The notes under the pieces: model-generated
The model's database searches: none
Told to the model about the DNA's origin: nothing
The model's input: only the letters and a program-made list of their open reading frames with translations
Assembly (NCBI GenBank): GCA_937983015.1
Contig: CALKAK010000082.1
Span: 1-40,889, forward strand
Length of the DNA: 40,889 nucleotides
Direction of reading: 5' to 3'
DNA from: an uncultured Bacillaceae bacterium
GTDB taxonomy: Bacteria; Bacillota; Bacilli; Bacillales; Caldibacillaceae
Made by a program: the position numbers and the translations under genes
Shown: positions 16,230-23,680 of the stretch, piece by piece
Layout of the letters: each line of letters begins with the position of its first letter
How positions within the stretch are numbered: position 1 is the stretch's first letter

Positions 16230-16915
16230 GCGCTACCTCCCACTACGGTAAAGTCATCATCTGGTGGCTAGGTTTTGCCCTATCTATATTCCTATTAATA
16301 GAAGAGCATTACATACTTAGTACAACTTTATTGATCGGCCTTGCGTTTCTCCCCTTATTTTTCCACATCGAGCGTTCACAAATTACGACACGGGGAATCG
16401 TGATGCTGGCGATTTTGGCGGCAGTGGCTAGTGTAAGCCGTATCCCTTTTGCGTTCATCCCTAATGTCCAGCCGGCAACATTTATCATTATTATATCTGG
16501 AGTCGTTTTCGGTAAGGAAAGTGGGTTTATCGTCGGTGCTTTAACCGCCCTGGTCTCCAACATTTTCCTCGGTCAGGGACCCTGGACACCTTGGCAAATG
16601 TTAGCCTGGGGAGTGATCGGCTTTTGTTCCGGCCGGCTGAAGAACACTTGGTTCATCAAGAAGCGTTTCGGGCGGATCGTTTTTGGATTATTGTCCGGAT
16701 TCTTCTTCGGCTGGATCATGAATCTTTGGGTCGTTCTAACGGTTTTACAAGAGTTGCAACTCGCGCAAATCCTTTTCATTTACGGGAGTAGCTTCCCTTT
16801 TGATCTCGCCCATGGTTTAGCAAATATCTTCTTCCTATTATTGTTTTCAAAGCGCATGGTAAAAACCTTGAACAGATTCAAAAAGAAATACGGCATTTTA
16901 TATAGAGAAAACTAG
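16205..16915 (+). CDS. ECF transporter S component, probably corrinoid-specific (CbrT-like)
   Basis: 236 residues, of which about 15-215 are strongly hydrophobic with six or so helices. It shows the ECF substrate-specific pattern: LAILAAVASVSRIPFAFIPNVQPATFII, GKESGFIVGALTALVSN and GPWTPWQMLAWG (given in parts; each is conserved among vitamin S components). It overlaps the ATPase stop by 25 bases and has GGAGGAGG (16186-16193) upstream. Substrate assignment rests on context: the B12 riboswitch and the transcobalamin-like proteins of the same transcript. A corrinoid precursor rather than finished cobalamin is possible. Confidence 0.8.
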   Translation: MESGGNFISATSHYGKVIIWWLGFALSIFLLIEEHYILSTTLLIGLAFLPLFFHIERSQITTRGIVMLAILAAVASVSRIPFAFIPNVQPATFIIIISGVVFGKESGFIVGALTALVSNIFLGQGPWTPWQMLAWGVIGFCSGRLKNTWFIKKRFGRIVFGLLSGFFFGWIMNLWVVLTVLQELQLAQILFIYGSSFPFDLAHGLANIFFLLLFSKRMVKTLNRFKKKYGILYREN

Positions 16916-16991
16916 CATTTTTCATGCAGTGATTTGGCATGACGACTTAATGAAAAATGATCGGTCGGGTTTATGCTTCCTATACGACCGA
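16916..16991. repeat. Two successive inverted repeats after the S component gene
   Basis: CATTTTTCAT (16916-16925) is mirrored by ATGAAAAATG (16950-16959), ten perfect pairs around a 24-base loop. Directly after it TCGGTCG (16961-16967) pairs with CGACCGA (16985-16991). Neither is followed by a T run, so these are not standard terminators. They may stabilise the operon mRNA or be remnants of an element. Confidence 0.5.
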
Positions 16992-17004
16992 ACTAGGAGG
17001 AAGG

Positions 17005-17130
17005 AGCTGTCTGAAAAGTAAATTTTCTCGATTATGAGTTTATCAAGGATGTTGATTTATCAAGGTTCTTGAACACGAAAAGGGGCCGTCCAAAAGTCGA
17101 AGATATGACTTATTGGACGGCCCCTTTTCG
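17005..17130. repeat. Dispersed repeat, copy A, ending in a long hairpin
   Basis: Begins AGCTGTCTGAAAAGT and ends in a hairpin with arms 17078-17098 and 17107-17128 and an eight-base loop. A second copy with the same layout is at 38295-38415. The hairpins share AAAAGGGGC...AAGTC and GACTT...GCCCCTTTT and the loop length. The upstream 70 or so bases are only loosely similar. It could be a remnant of an insertion-sequence end or a small non-autonomous repeat. Confidence 0.55.
17076..17130. terminator. Bidirectional terminator between the ECF operon and thrB
   Basis: The outer 18 bases at 17076-17093 and 17113-17130 are perfect complements (CGAAAAGGGGCCGTCC...). A run of four T follows each direction of the GC stem. 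It separates two converging operons. Confidence 0.8.
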
Positions 17131-17136
17131 TTCATA

Positions 17137-18045
17137 TTAATTAGTTCTTTCCACCTGAACCCCGTGAGGGTCGATCGTGAGTATCCTGATTTCAGCGGAG
17201 ATATTTTCTTCATCGTACATTTCCCTCATGTATGTGACGAGTTCTTCTTCGGTATCTTTGGTAAAGGCGATCAAGGAGGGACCGGCGCCACTTAAAGCCA
17301 CACCCAGGGCACCATGATCTTTCCCTTCCAATATCAGCCTGTCCAAACAGGGGACGAATCGCGCACGATACGGTTGGTGCAGACGATCTTGCATGGCCTC
17401 ATATAAATATTCCAGCTTCCCCGTTGCTAAGGCTCCGACGAGGAGCGCCGTATGATTGACGGCGAAGATCGTATCTTCTTTTGGATAAGATGCGGGTAGT
17501 ACATCACGCATCGATTGTGTTGCTAAATGAAGATCGGGAATGCCGACGACGGCTTTTAGACCTTGCGGCGGATCCAATTTGAGATAAGTATAATTACCGT
17601 CCGCAACCTTCGTCGTGATAATGATGCCGCCGAATAAAGATGCAGCGACATTATCCGGGTGCCCTTCAAGTTGTGTCGCCATCTGGAAAATCTCCTCTTT
17701 AGAAAAAGGAGAATCAAGTAGGGCATTAACGCCGATCATCCCACCTACCACAGCCGCTCCGCTGGAACCCAATCCTCTTTTGAGGGGAATATCGCTAGCG
17801 ATCGTTATTTTTAAAGGGAAATTTTCCCGTCCGGCTTTTTCCAGGACCTTTTTTGCCCCTTGATATACGAGATTATTCTCCGGAACTTGTAAGGTGTTTA
17901 AGCGTTTATCCAGCACTTGAATGTCTAGTTTATCCGCACTGGCGATCGTTATCGTCGTATAAAGGGATAGCGCCATCCCGATCGTATCGAAACCAGAGCC
18001 CAGATTCGCGGTACTGGCCGGAACTTTGACAATCACAGTGCTCAT
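17137..18045 (-). CDS. thrB: Homoserine kinase
   Basis: 302 residues of the GHMP kinase family. VKVPASTANLGSGFDTIGMA is the N-terminal motif 1, and PLKRGLGSSGAAVVGG (about residue 90) is the ATP phosphate-binding loop. The late motif GVALSGAGPSLIAF (about 257) is typical of the C-terminal GHMP domain. It phosphorylates L-homoserine to O-phosphohomoserine. Its ATG overlaps the thrC stop in an ATGA arrangement (18042-18045), so translation is coupled. It is the last gene of hom-thrC-thrB. Confidence 0.95.
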   Translation of the reverse strand: MSTVIVKVPASTANLGSGFDTIGMALSLYTTITIASADKLDIQVLDKRLNTLQVPENNLVYQGAKKVLEKAGRENFPLKITIASDIPLKRGLGSSGAAVVGGMIGVNALLDSPFSKEEIFQMATQLEGHPDNVAASLFGGIIITTKVADGNYTYLKLDPPQGLKAVVGIPDLHLATQSMRDVLPASYPKEDTIFAVNHTALLVGALATGKLEYLYEAMQDRLHQPYRARFVPCLDRLILEGKDHGALGVALSGAGPSLIAFTKDTEEELVTYMREMYDEENISAEIRILTIDPHGVQVERTN

Positions 18046-19100
18046 GGCCGGGGATCGTCCTCTCTGATTTTTTGCAGGACTTGTTCGACATCGGCAGCCT
18101 GGAAATAGTTTTGTTTATAAAGATGGATGGCGATGTCCGGATCCTTTAGCCCATTTCCAGTCAGTATAAGAACAACCGTCACACCTTTTTCCAGACGGCC
18201 TTCCCGTTTCATCTTTAGAATTCCAGCTAGTGCCGCACAGGATGCCGGTTCAGCGAAAACCCCTTCTTTTCGGGCGAGAAGTTGGTAACTTTCAAGAATT
18301 TCCTCATCCGTAACTGCGGCAACTATTCCCTTCGATTCACGTATGGCTCGCATCGCCTTTTCCCAACTAGCCGGATTGCCGATACGAATGGCTGTGGCGA
18401 TTGTCTCCGGATCTTCCACCGGTTCGCCTTTAACGAGGGGGGCAGCACCGGCGGCCTGGAAACCGTACATTCTTGGTAAGGTCCCACATTTACCCGCCCG
18501 CCGGTATTCGGTGAATCCTTTCCAGTAGGCTGAGATATTGCCCGCATTTCCAACCGGTAAGGCCACGATATCTGGTGCCCCACCTAATACATCGACGATT
18601 TCAAATGCCGCCGTTTTTTGCCCTTCTAAACGATATGGATTGATCGAGTTCACGAGGGTGATCGCTTCTTTTTGGACGATTTCTTTGACAATCGCTAATG
18701 CTTGATCGAAATTACCTTCCACCATGATGATTTCTGCCCCGTAGGCAAGGGCCTGTACGAGTTTCCCTATGGCAATTTTCCCTTCTGGAATCAGCACGTA
18801 ACATTTTAAATTCGCTTTGGCGGCATAAGCAGCGGCCGATGCCGAAGTATTTCCCGTTGATGCACAAACGATCGCCTTACTATCTTCTTCCAGGGCTTTG
18901 GCTACCGCCATGACCATGCCCCGATCCTTGAAAGAGCCTGTTGGATTCATCCCTTCGTATTTTAAATAGAGCTCGATATCCAGCATGGCGGATAAATTTT
19001 CCGCATGAATTAATGGGGTATTTCCTTCATGTAGCGTCAACATCGGTGTCTTTTCTGTCACCGGTAAAAAATCTCGATAGGTTGCTAATATCCCGGACAT
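18042..19100 (-). CDS. thrC: Threonine synthase
   Basis: 352 residues, a fold-type II PLP enzyme of the short bacterial ThrC class. PTGSFKDRGM (about residue 53) contains the PLP-binding Lys. ASTGNTSASAAAYAA (about 81) is the phosphate-binding region with the conserved Asn, and LTGNGLKD near the end contacts the cofactor ring. It converts O-phosphohomoserine to threonine. The ATG directly follows the hom stop codon (TAA then ATG) and the end overlaps thrB, giving a tight three-gene threonine operon. Confidence 0.95.
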   Translation of the reverse strand: MSGILATYRDFLPVTEKTPMLTLHEGNTPLIHAENLSAMLDIELYLKYEGMNPTGSFKDRGMVMAVAKALEEDSKAIVCASTGNTSASAAAYAAKANLKCYVLIPEGKIAIGKLVQALAYGAEIIMVEGNFDQALAIVKEIVQKEAITLVNSINPYRLEGQKTAAFEIVDVLGGAPDIVALPVGNAGNISAYWKGFTEYRRAGKCGTLPRMYGFQAAGAAPLVKGEPVEDPETIATAIRIGNPASWEKAMRAIRESKGIVAAVTDEEILESYQLLARKEGVFAEPASCAALAGILKMKREGRLEKGVTVVLILTGNGLKDPDIAIHLYKQNYFQAADVEQVLQKIREDDPRP

Positions 19101-20393
19101 TTACTCATCCTCCACACGATAACAACTTTTTATCTCCAATACATAATCGGCATGTTTCAATTCCGCAAGTACCGTTTTTAAGTTCGCCACGGTTGTCGCA
19201 TGGGTAATAACGATGAATTCGGCACTTTGTTCCACATGCGGATAAGGGACTTGAATGATCTGTTCGAGACTGATATCATGATCGGCACAGGTTTTCGCAA
19301 TTCGTGCGAGCACACCTCTTTTATCAACAACGATCAAACGCAGGAAAAACTTGGTAAAAATTTCGTCTTCCCGTTTCAGCCGTCTTTCCCGATACGGTAC
19401 TACCGTACCTTTTCCGTTTGTCCCGAGTTTCATATTTTTCACAACAGTGACCAGATCGGAAAGTACGGCAGTAGCCGTCGGCAATTCTCCCGCTCCTGGC
19501 CCGGCAAACATCGTTTCGCCAACCGCATTCCCATACACGTAAATGGCATTATTAACACCGTGGACCATCGCAAGCGGATGGGTATTTTTCAGCATCGTTG
19601 GCTGAACACTTACTTCGAGTGCCCCGTCATCTTCTTTGGCGATGCCGAGCAACTTGATCGTGTAACCGAATTGTTGGGCATAGTGCAGATCTTCTACAGT
19701 AATATCGGTGATCCCTTTGTAATAAACATCCCCTAGCTGGACCGGTTGATGGAAGCCAAGGGTTGCCAGTATGAGCATCTTCCTGGCGGCATCCATTCCC
19801 TCGACATCATTTGTCGGGTCACTTTCAGCATAACCGAGCTCCATGGCTTCTTTAAGGGCCTGTTCGTAGGACATCCTATCGTTTGTCATTTTCGTTAAAA
19901 TATAATTTGTCGTGCCGTTAACGATTCCCATGATTTTTATGATACGGTCCGAAGAAAAACCATCTGTGATCGTTTTGATGATCGGAATGCCACCGGCAAC
20001 ACTCGCCTCATAATACAGGTCACAATGGTATTCTTGAGCCATCGCCGCAAGTTCTGAACCGTATTCTGCCATCAAATCCTTATTGGCTGTGATCACATGC
20101 TTACGATTTTGCAAGGCCCGTTTAATGTAAGTTCGGGCTGGTTCAATGCCGCCGATGACTTCAATAATACAATCAATTTCCGGATTATCTAATAAATCAT
20201 ACGGGTTTTCCGTTAATAATTCCCGGGGAACCGCAAATGCCCGTTCTTTATGAAGATCTTTCACCAAGATGCCGGCTAATTTCACGGTCACACCCGTTTT
20301 ATTTTTTAAATCATCAACGTATGAATGGATGAGCCGGGCAACACCTGTCCCCACAGTCCCCATCCCCAATAAACCGACTTTGACTTCCTTCAT
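19101..20393 (-). CDS. hom: Homoserine dehydrogenase with C-terminal ACT domain
   Basis: 430 residues. KVGLLGMGTVGTGV at the N-terminus is the NAD(P)-binding Rossmann loop. VITANKDLMA and ASVAGGIPIIKTI (Lys in NKDL, substrate site) mark the catalytic region, with IMGIVNGTTNYILT after it. An ACT regulatory domain at about 350-425 (RLIVVDKRGVLARIAKT) suggests feedback by threonine. It reduces aspartate semialdehyde to homoserine. ATG 20393 is chosen by alignment of the Rossmann start with the family. It is preceded by AGGGGAG at a long distance; an in-frame TTG at 20426 would add 11 unconserved residues. First gene of hom-thrC-thrB. Confidence 0.93.
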   Translation of the reverse strand: MKEVKVGLLGMGTVGTGVARLIHSYVDDLKNKTGVTVKLAGILVKDLHKERAFAVPRELLTENPYDLLDNPEIDCIIEVIGGIEPARTYIKRALQNRKHVITANKDLMAEYGSELAAMAQEYHCDLYYEASVAGGIPIIKTITDGFSSDRIIKIMGIVNGTTNYILTKMTNDRMSYEQALKEAMELGYAESDPTNDVEGMDAARKMLILATLGFHQPVQLGDVYYKGITDITVEDLHYAQQFGYTIKLLGIAKEDDGALEVSVQPTMLKNTHPLAMVHGVNNAIYVYGNAVGETMFAGPGAGELPTATAVLSDLVTVVKNMKLGTNGKGTVVPYRERRLKREDEIFTKFFLRLIVVDKRGVLARIAKTCADHDISLEQIIQVPYPHVEQSAEFIVITHATTVANLKTVLAELKHADYVLEIKSCYRVEDE

Positions 20394-20444
20394 TCTCGCT
20401 TTCTCAACTCCCCTGATTCCGATCAATCAATAATATTAGAGAAT

Positions 20445-20473
20445 ATTTTAGTATACCTTCTCTATTTTCGCAA
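20445..20473 (-). promoter_or_regulatory. Candidate sigma-A promoter of hom-thrCB
   Basis: On the minus strand TTGCGA (20468-20473) and TAAAAT (20445-20450) are 17 bases apart, about 50 bases upstream of the hom start. No T-box or riboswitch fits in the short leader. Confidence 0.5.
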
Positions 20474-20557
20474 TTTTGATTTATTTTTTAGTTATATTTA
20501 CCTGTTTCCTTGGTTACGGTCTTGGAAATATTTAGTACAGTATGACGGACTCGATAA

Positions 20558-20606
20558 AATAAATGAATAAAACCTTACCGATATTTTAGAAAATAACCGG
20601 TAAGGT
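20558..20606 (-). terminator. Intrinsic terminator after the CatE-like gene
   Basis: Arms ACCTTACCG (20572-20580) and CGGTAAGGT (20598-20606) form nine pairs. Read on the minus strand the stem is followed by TTTATTCATTTATTTT. Confidence 0.75.
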
Positions 20607-20618
20607 CTTCCGTTGTGA

Positions 20619-21488
20619 TTATTTTCTTACGATCGCTTTATCTTCCAGTACTAGATGAATCGTATTTTGGGAGGGATCTTTAGTGATATAAATTTCGCCA
20701 TCTTTCTTTACTGGCGCACCGAGCGCCTGCAATCTTTGCACGGTCTCCTGTCTTTTTTCCTCATCCGGTAATACAACCGTGTACGATTTTAGACCGACAC
20801 CATTTTCCGGTGTTGGCGGTACTCCCACACCTGCCCACGTATTGATCGCAACATGATGATGGTATTTTCCGGAAGATAAAAAAATCGCATTAGGATAATA
20901 ACTGACGATATCAAAACCTAATCCTTCAGTGTAAAACTTCTCTGCTTTACTCAAGTCTGATACATGCAAGTGAATATGACCCATTTTCGTGCCCGCTGGC
21001 AATCCTTGCCATGGTTCAGCAGTTTCCGCGAGAAGATCCTCAAAATCAACCGGCAAGGTATCCATATGAACAAGCTCACCATTCCATTTCCATGTTTCAG
21101 GCGGGCGATCCCGATAAACCTCAATCCCGTTGCCATCAAGATCATTTAGATACAAGGCTTCACTTACTAAATGGTCGCCGGCTCCAATCGGATAACGGAT
21201 TTCCGCGATATGACGTAAAAATTTAGATAAATCTTTACGAGTAGGGAGTAATATCGCAAAGTGGTACAGTCCAGCAGTCCTACCTTGTTTAGGAACGACA
21301 TCCTCCGGTTGTTCTAATGTAAGAATCGCTTGTTTTCCGTCGGCTGTCATATAAGCCTTATTACCTTCTTTTTGCAACAGTTTAAAACCGATCACATCAA
21401 TGTAAAATTCGATTGACCGCTCCAAATTTTGTACCTTTAAACTCACATCGCGAACATAAATGACAGGACTTTGATGAAAATCATTCAT
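20619..21488 (-). CDS. catE: Catechol-2,3-dioxygenase-like VOC protein (CatE-like)
   Basis: 289 residues with two VOC (glyoxalase/extradiol dioxygenase) modules. The N-terminal module begins VSLKVQNLERSIEFYIDVIG. The C-terminal one begins GHIHLHVSDLSKAEKFYTEG and includes YHHHVAINTW and HLVLE. This puts the two His and one Glu metal ligands where type I extradiol enzymes and Bacillus CatE have them. It probably cleaves catechol-type rings and protects against quinone and catechol stress. ATG 21488 is chosen because GAGGG lies six bases before it, and the extra 18 upstream residues from 21542 are basic and unlike the family. The gene is alone; the CatD-type oxidoreductase partner is not adjacent. 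Confidence 0.8.
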   Translation of the reverse strand: MNDFHQSPVIYVRDVSLKVQNLERSIEFYIDVIGFKLLQKEGNKAYMTADGKQAILTLEQPEDVVPKQGRTAGLYHFAILLPTRKDLSKFLRHIAEIRYPIGAGDHLVSEALYLNDLDGNGIEVYRDRPPETWKWNGELVHMDTLPVDFEDLLAETAEPWQGLPAGTKMGHIHLHVSDLSKAEKFYTEGLGFDIVSYYPNAIFLSSGKYHHHVAINTWAGVGVPPTPENGVGLKSYTVVLPDEEKRQETVQRLQALGAPVKKDGEIYITKDPSQNTIHLVLEDKAIVRK

Positions 21489-21607
21489 TTCTTTCCCTCG
21501 CTTTATAAATCGTTTTACATTCTTGAATAGCATTGTATCCATTATCGGGAATCCTTTATTTTTCTAGCCACTTTACAAACGACCGTTCTATAGATACCCA
21601 AAAATAG

Positions 21608-21665
21608 TAAACGAAATAATCTAAATTTGGAATAAACGAAACTACTTATCTCATTTTCGAGATAA
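21608..21665. promoter_or_regulatory. Direct and inverted repeats upstream of catE (possible operator)
   Basis: The 329 bases between the catE-like start and the GDPD gene hold no gene. TAAACGAAA occurs at 21608-21616 and again at 21633-21641. TTATCTC (21646-21652) and GAGATAA (21659-21665) form a perfect inverted repeat around six bases, of the size bound by MarR/DUF24-type repressors. No regulator gene is adjacent. A TATAAT at 21764-21769 probably serves the GDPD gene. Confidence 0.4.
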
Positions 21666-21817
21666 TCATACATGAAATACTTTGGTTTGTCAATGAAATG
21701 CACTCGCTCCCTTTTTCTTATCGATTCCGCCGGTCATTTTTCATTTACCGCGGCTTTCCACGCTATAATAGAATAAAAGATTAGTAACTGACTCTGTAAT
21801 GGAAGGGATCATCGGAT

Positions 21818-22705
21818 ATGGGTTATCTTGTACTGATCGTTCTCATGATGATACTTTGGATCTTCGTTTACTCCCTCCCGCCACGGCGGTCCCACCGGCT
21901 CCATCTTTTCGAAAGGAAACAGCCCCTTGTGATCGCCCATCAGGGCGGAAAAGGTTTGGCCCCTTCGAGTACCATGCCCGCTTTTCAGAAAGCTCGCTCA
22001 TTAGGGGTTGACGTGCTAGAGTTCGACGTTCACATGACTAGTGACGGTCACTTAGTCGCTATTCACGACCCAACCGTCGATCGCACAACGGATGGTTCGG
22101 GGAAGGTAAACGATATGACCTTGGCCGAGATCAAGCGTTTGGATGCCGGATATTCCTTTCAAGACGAGCACGGAAGCTATCCATATCGGGGGAAAGGAGT
22201 CACGATTCCGACAGTAGAGGAAATTTTTTCCGCAACAAGTGATCCGGATATGCTTTATATCATCGAAATTAAACATACGAACGATCCCGCACTTTATGAG
22301 GAGATCGCCACAAAACTATGGGGAATCATCGAAAAATTTCGCCTGGAGGAACGGGTGATCATCGCCTCCTTCGATCAAAATATCATTGATACGGTTTTAA
22401 AAATTTCCGGAAGACAAGCCCTAGTCAGTGCCGGCAAAAGGGAAGCGACAAAATTCGTCCTCACACACAAGCTGTTTTTAAATGGCCTGTATCGACCCGG
22501 TGTTGATGCACTTCATTTTCCCTTGAAATCTTCCGGATTTAATCTGGTTGACAAAAAATTAATCCGTGGTGCTCAAAGGAGAGGCATGCAAATTCATTAC
22601 TGGACGGTTAACGATCCGGAAACGATGGGAAAATTACTGGAATTAGGTGCAGACGGGATCATGACCGATTATCCCGATCGGCTCATGAAATTAATCAATA
22701 AATAA
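21818..22705 (+). CDS. Membrane-anchored glycerophosphodiester phosphodiesterase
   Basis: 295 residues. One N-terminal hydrophobic helix (about 3-20) is followed by a GDPD TIM-barrel domain (about 38-292). Seen are VIAHQGGKGLAPSSTMPAF, FDVHMTSDGHLVAIHDPTVD (catalytic His), LYIIEIKH, VIIASFDQ and HYWTVNDPETM. These enzymes hydrolyse glycerophosphodiesters to glycerol-3-phosphate and an alcohol. The usual HRG...PENT is here HQGG...PSST, so Arg, Glu and Asn of the first motif are replaced. Related forms may exist, but the Glu often helps bind metal, so substrate or metal use may differ. The domain should lie outside the cell. GGAAGGGAT precedes the ATG. Confidence 0.85.
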   Translation: MGYLVLIVLMMILWIFVYSLPPRRSHRLHLFERKQPLVIAHQGGKGLAPSSTMPAFQKARSLGVDVLEFDVHMTSDGHLVAIHDPTVDRTTDGSGKVNDMTLAEIKRLDAGYSFQDEHGSYPYRGKGVTIPTVEEIFSATSDPDMLYIIEIKHTNDPALYEEIATKLWGIIEKFRLEERVIIASFDQNIIDTVLKISGRQALVSAGKREATKFVLTHKLFLNGLYRPGVDALHFPLKSSGFNLVDKKLIRGAQRRGMQIHYWTVNDPETMGKLLELGADGIMTDYPDRLMKLINK

Positions 22706-22740
22706 AGGAATTGTCTCCAGAAGCGAGGACAATTCCTTTT
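22704..22740. terminator. Bidirectional terminator between the GDPD gene and appC
   Basis: AAAGGAATTGTC (22704-22715) pairs with GACAATTCCTTT (22728-22739), and the plus strand continues into T. On the minus strand the stem is followed by TTTATTGATTAATTTC. Confidence 0.8.
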
Positions 22741-22743
22741 TAT

Positions 22744-23670
22744 TTAACGTTTATTGCTTTTTGGATCGAAGGCATCCCGTAGTCCATCGCCGATAAAGTT
22801 AATGCACAATACGGTTAATAAAATCATTAATCCAGGTGGAACCCATTGTTCAGGATGATATTGCAATACCCGAACACTTAAAGCACTAGAAAGCATGTTA
22901 CCCCAGGTTGGGGTTGGCTCAGGAATTCCGAACCCGATAAAACTTAATCCTGATTCGATTACGATATAAGTTGCGACCATTAACGTGGCATTAACAACGA
23001 TCGGTCCGATCGCATTTGGTATAAAATGGCGGAAAATGATCCGAAAATCACTGGCACCAATTGCCCTTGCGCCAAGGACAAATTCCCTTTCCCTTAATGA
23101 CAGGAAAGATCCCCGGACGATCCGTGTTAAACTCGGCCATGACGTTAAAGCGATAATCGTTACAAAAATCTGAATCGTTACTTTCTCTAAAATCGCAACT
23201 ATAACTAAAACCAATACGAGAAAAGGTAGAATCATAAATATATCTGTAATACGCATAATGATATTATCAACTTTTCCCCCATAATAACCTGCAATGGCCC
23301 CAAGCGTGACACCGATAACGAGGGTAAAGAACATGGCGCTGAAACCGATAATTATAGAAATTCTACCCCCGTATAATAATCGGGAAAAAACATCCCGACC
23401 CGAATTATCTGTCCCCAGTATGTGTTCGCTACTTGGCTTTTGATCAATTTTTAATAAATCATACTCAATAGGATCATAATCGGTTAGCAATGGGGCACAC
23501 AGACAAAGAAGTATAATGATCGCCAGAACAAAAATGCTTACAACCGCTGCCTTATTTTTCAAAAACCGCCGAAACGCCATTCGAAAAGGTGAAATCCCTT
23601 TTTCCTTGGCTTCCCCGGGAACATTTATTTTCGGATCCTGATTCAAATTCATCTGTTGTTCCGGTTGCAT
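22744..23670 (-). CDS. appC: Peptide ABC transporter permease (AppC/OppC type)
   Basis: 308 residues. After a polar N-terminus come six hydrophobic helices, with the N-terminal OppC signature region FRRFLKNKAAVVSIFVL. The ABC permease EAA loop reads REREFVLGARAIGASDFRIIFRHFIP, given here as the segment from about residue 195. It pairs with the preceding permease to form the channel for oligopeptides. ATG 23670 is chosen because TTGAGGTG precedes it and it starts 10 bases after the appB stop. A TTG at 23709 would overlap appB. Last gene of the operon. Confidence 0.88.
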   Translation of the reverse strand: MQPEQQMNLNQDPKINVPGEAKEKGISPFRMAFRRFLKNKAAVVSIFVLAIIILLCLCAPLLTDYDPIEYDLLKIDQKPSSEHILGTDNSGRDVFSRLLYGGRISIIIGFSAMFFTLVIGVTLGAIAGYYGGKVDNIIMRITDIFMILPFLVLVLVIVAILEKVTIQIFVTIIALTSWPSLTRIVRGSFLSLREREFVLGARAIGASDFRIIFRHFIPNAIGPIVVNATLMVATYIVIESGLSFIGFGIPEPTPTWGNMLSSALSVRVLQYHPEQWVPPGLMILLTVLCINFIGDGLRDAFDPKSNKR

Positions 23671-23680
23671 AAGATTCACC

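Noticed and set aside
20394..20470. T-box or threonine-attenuation leader before hom
   Set aside because: The leader between the promoter and start is only about 50 bases, with no T-box consensus, terminator or run of threonine codons.
21608..21641. TAAACGAAA direct repeats as a short CRISPR-like or iteron array
   Set aside because: Only two copies of nine bases are present and there are no cas or replication genes nearby. An operator is the better explanation.
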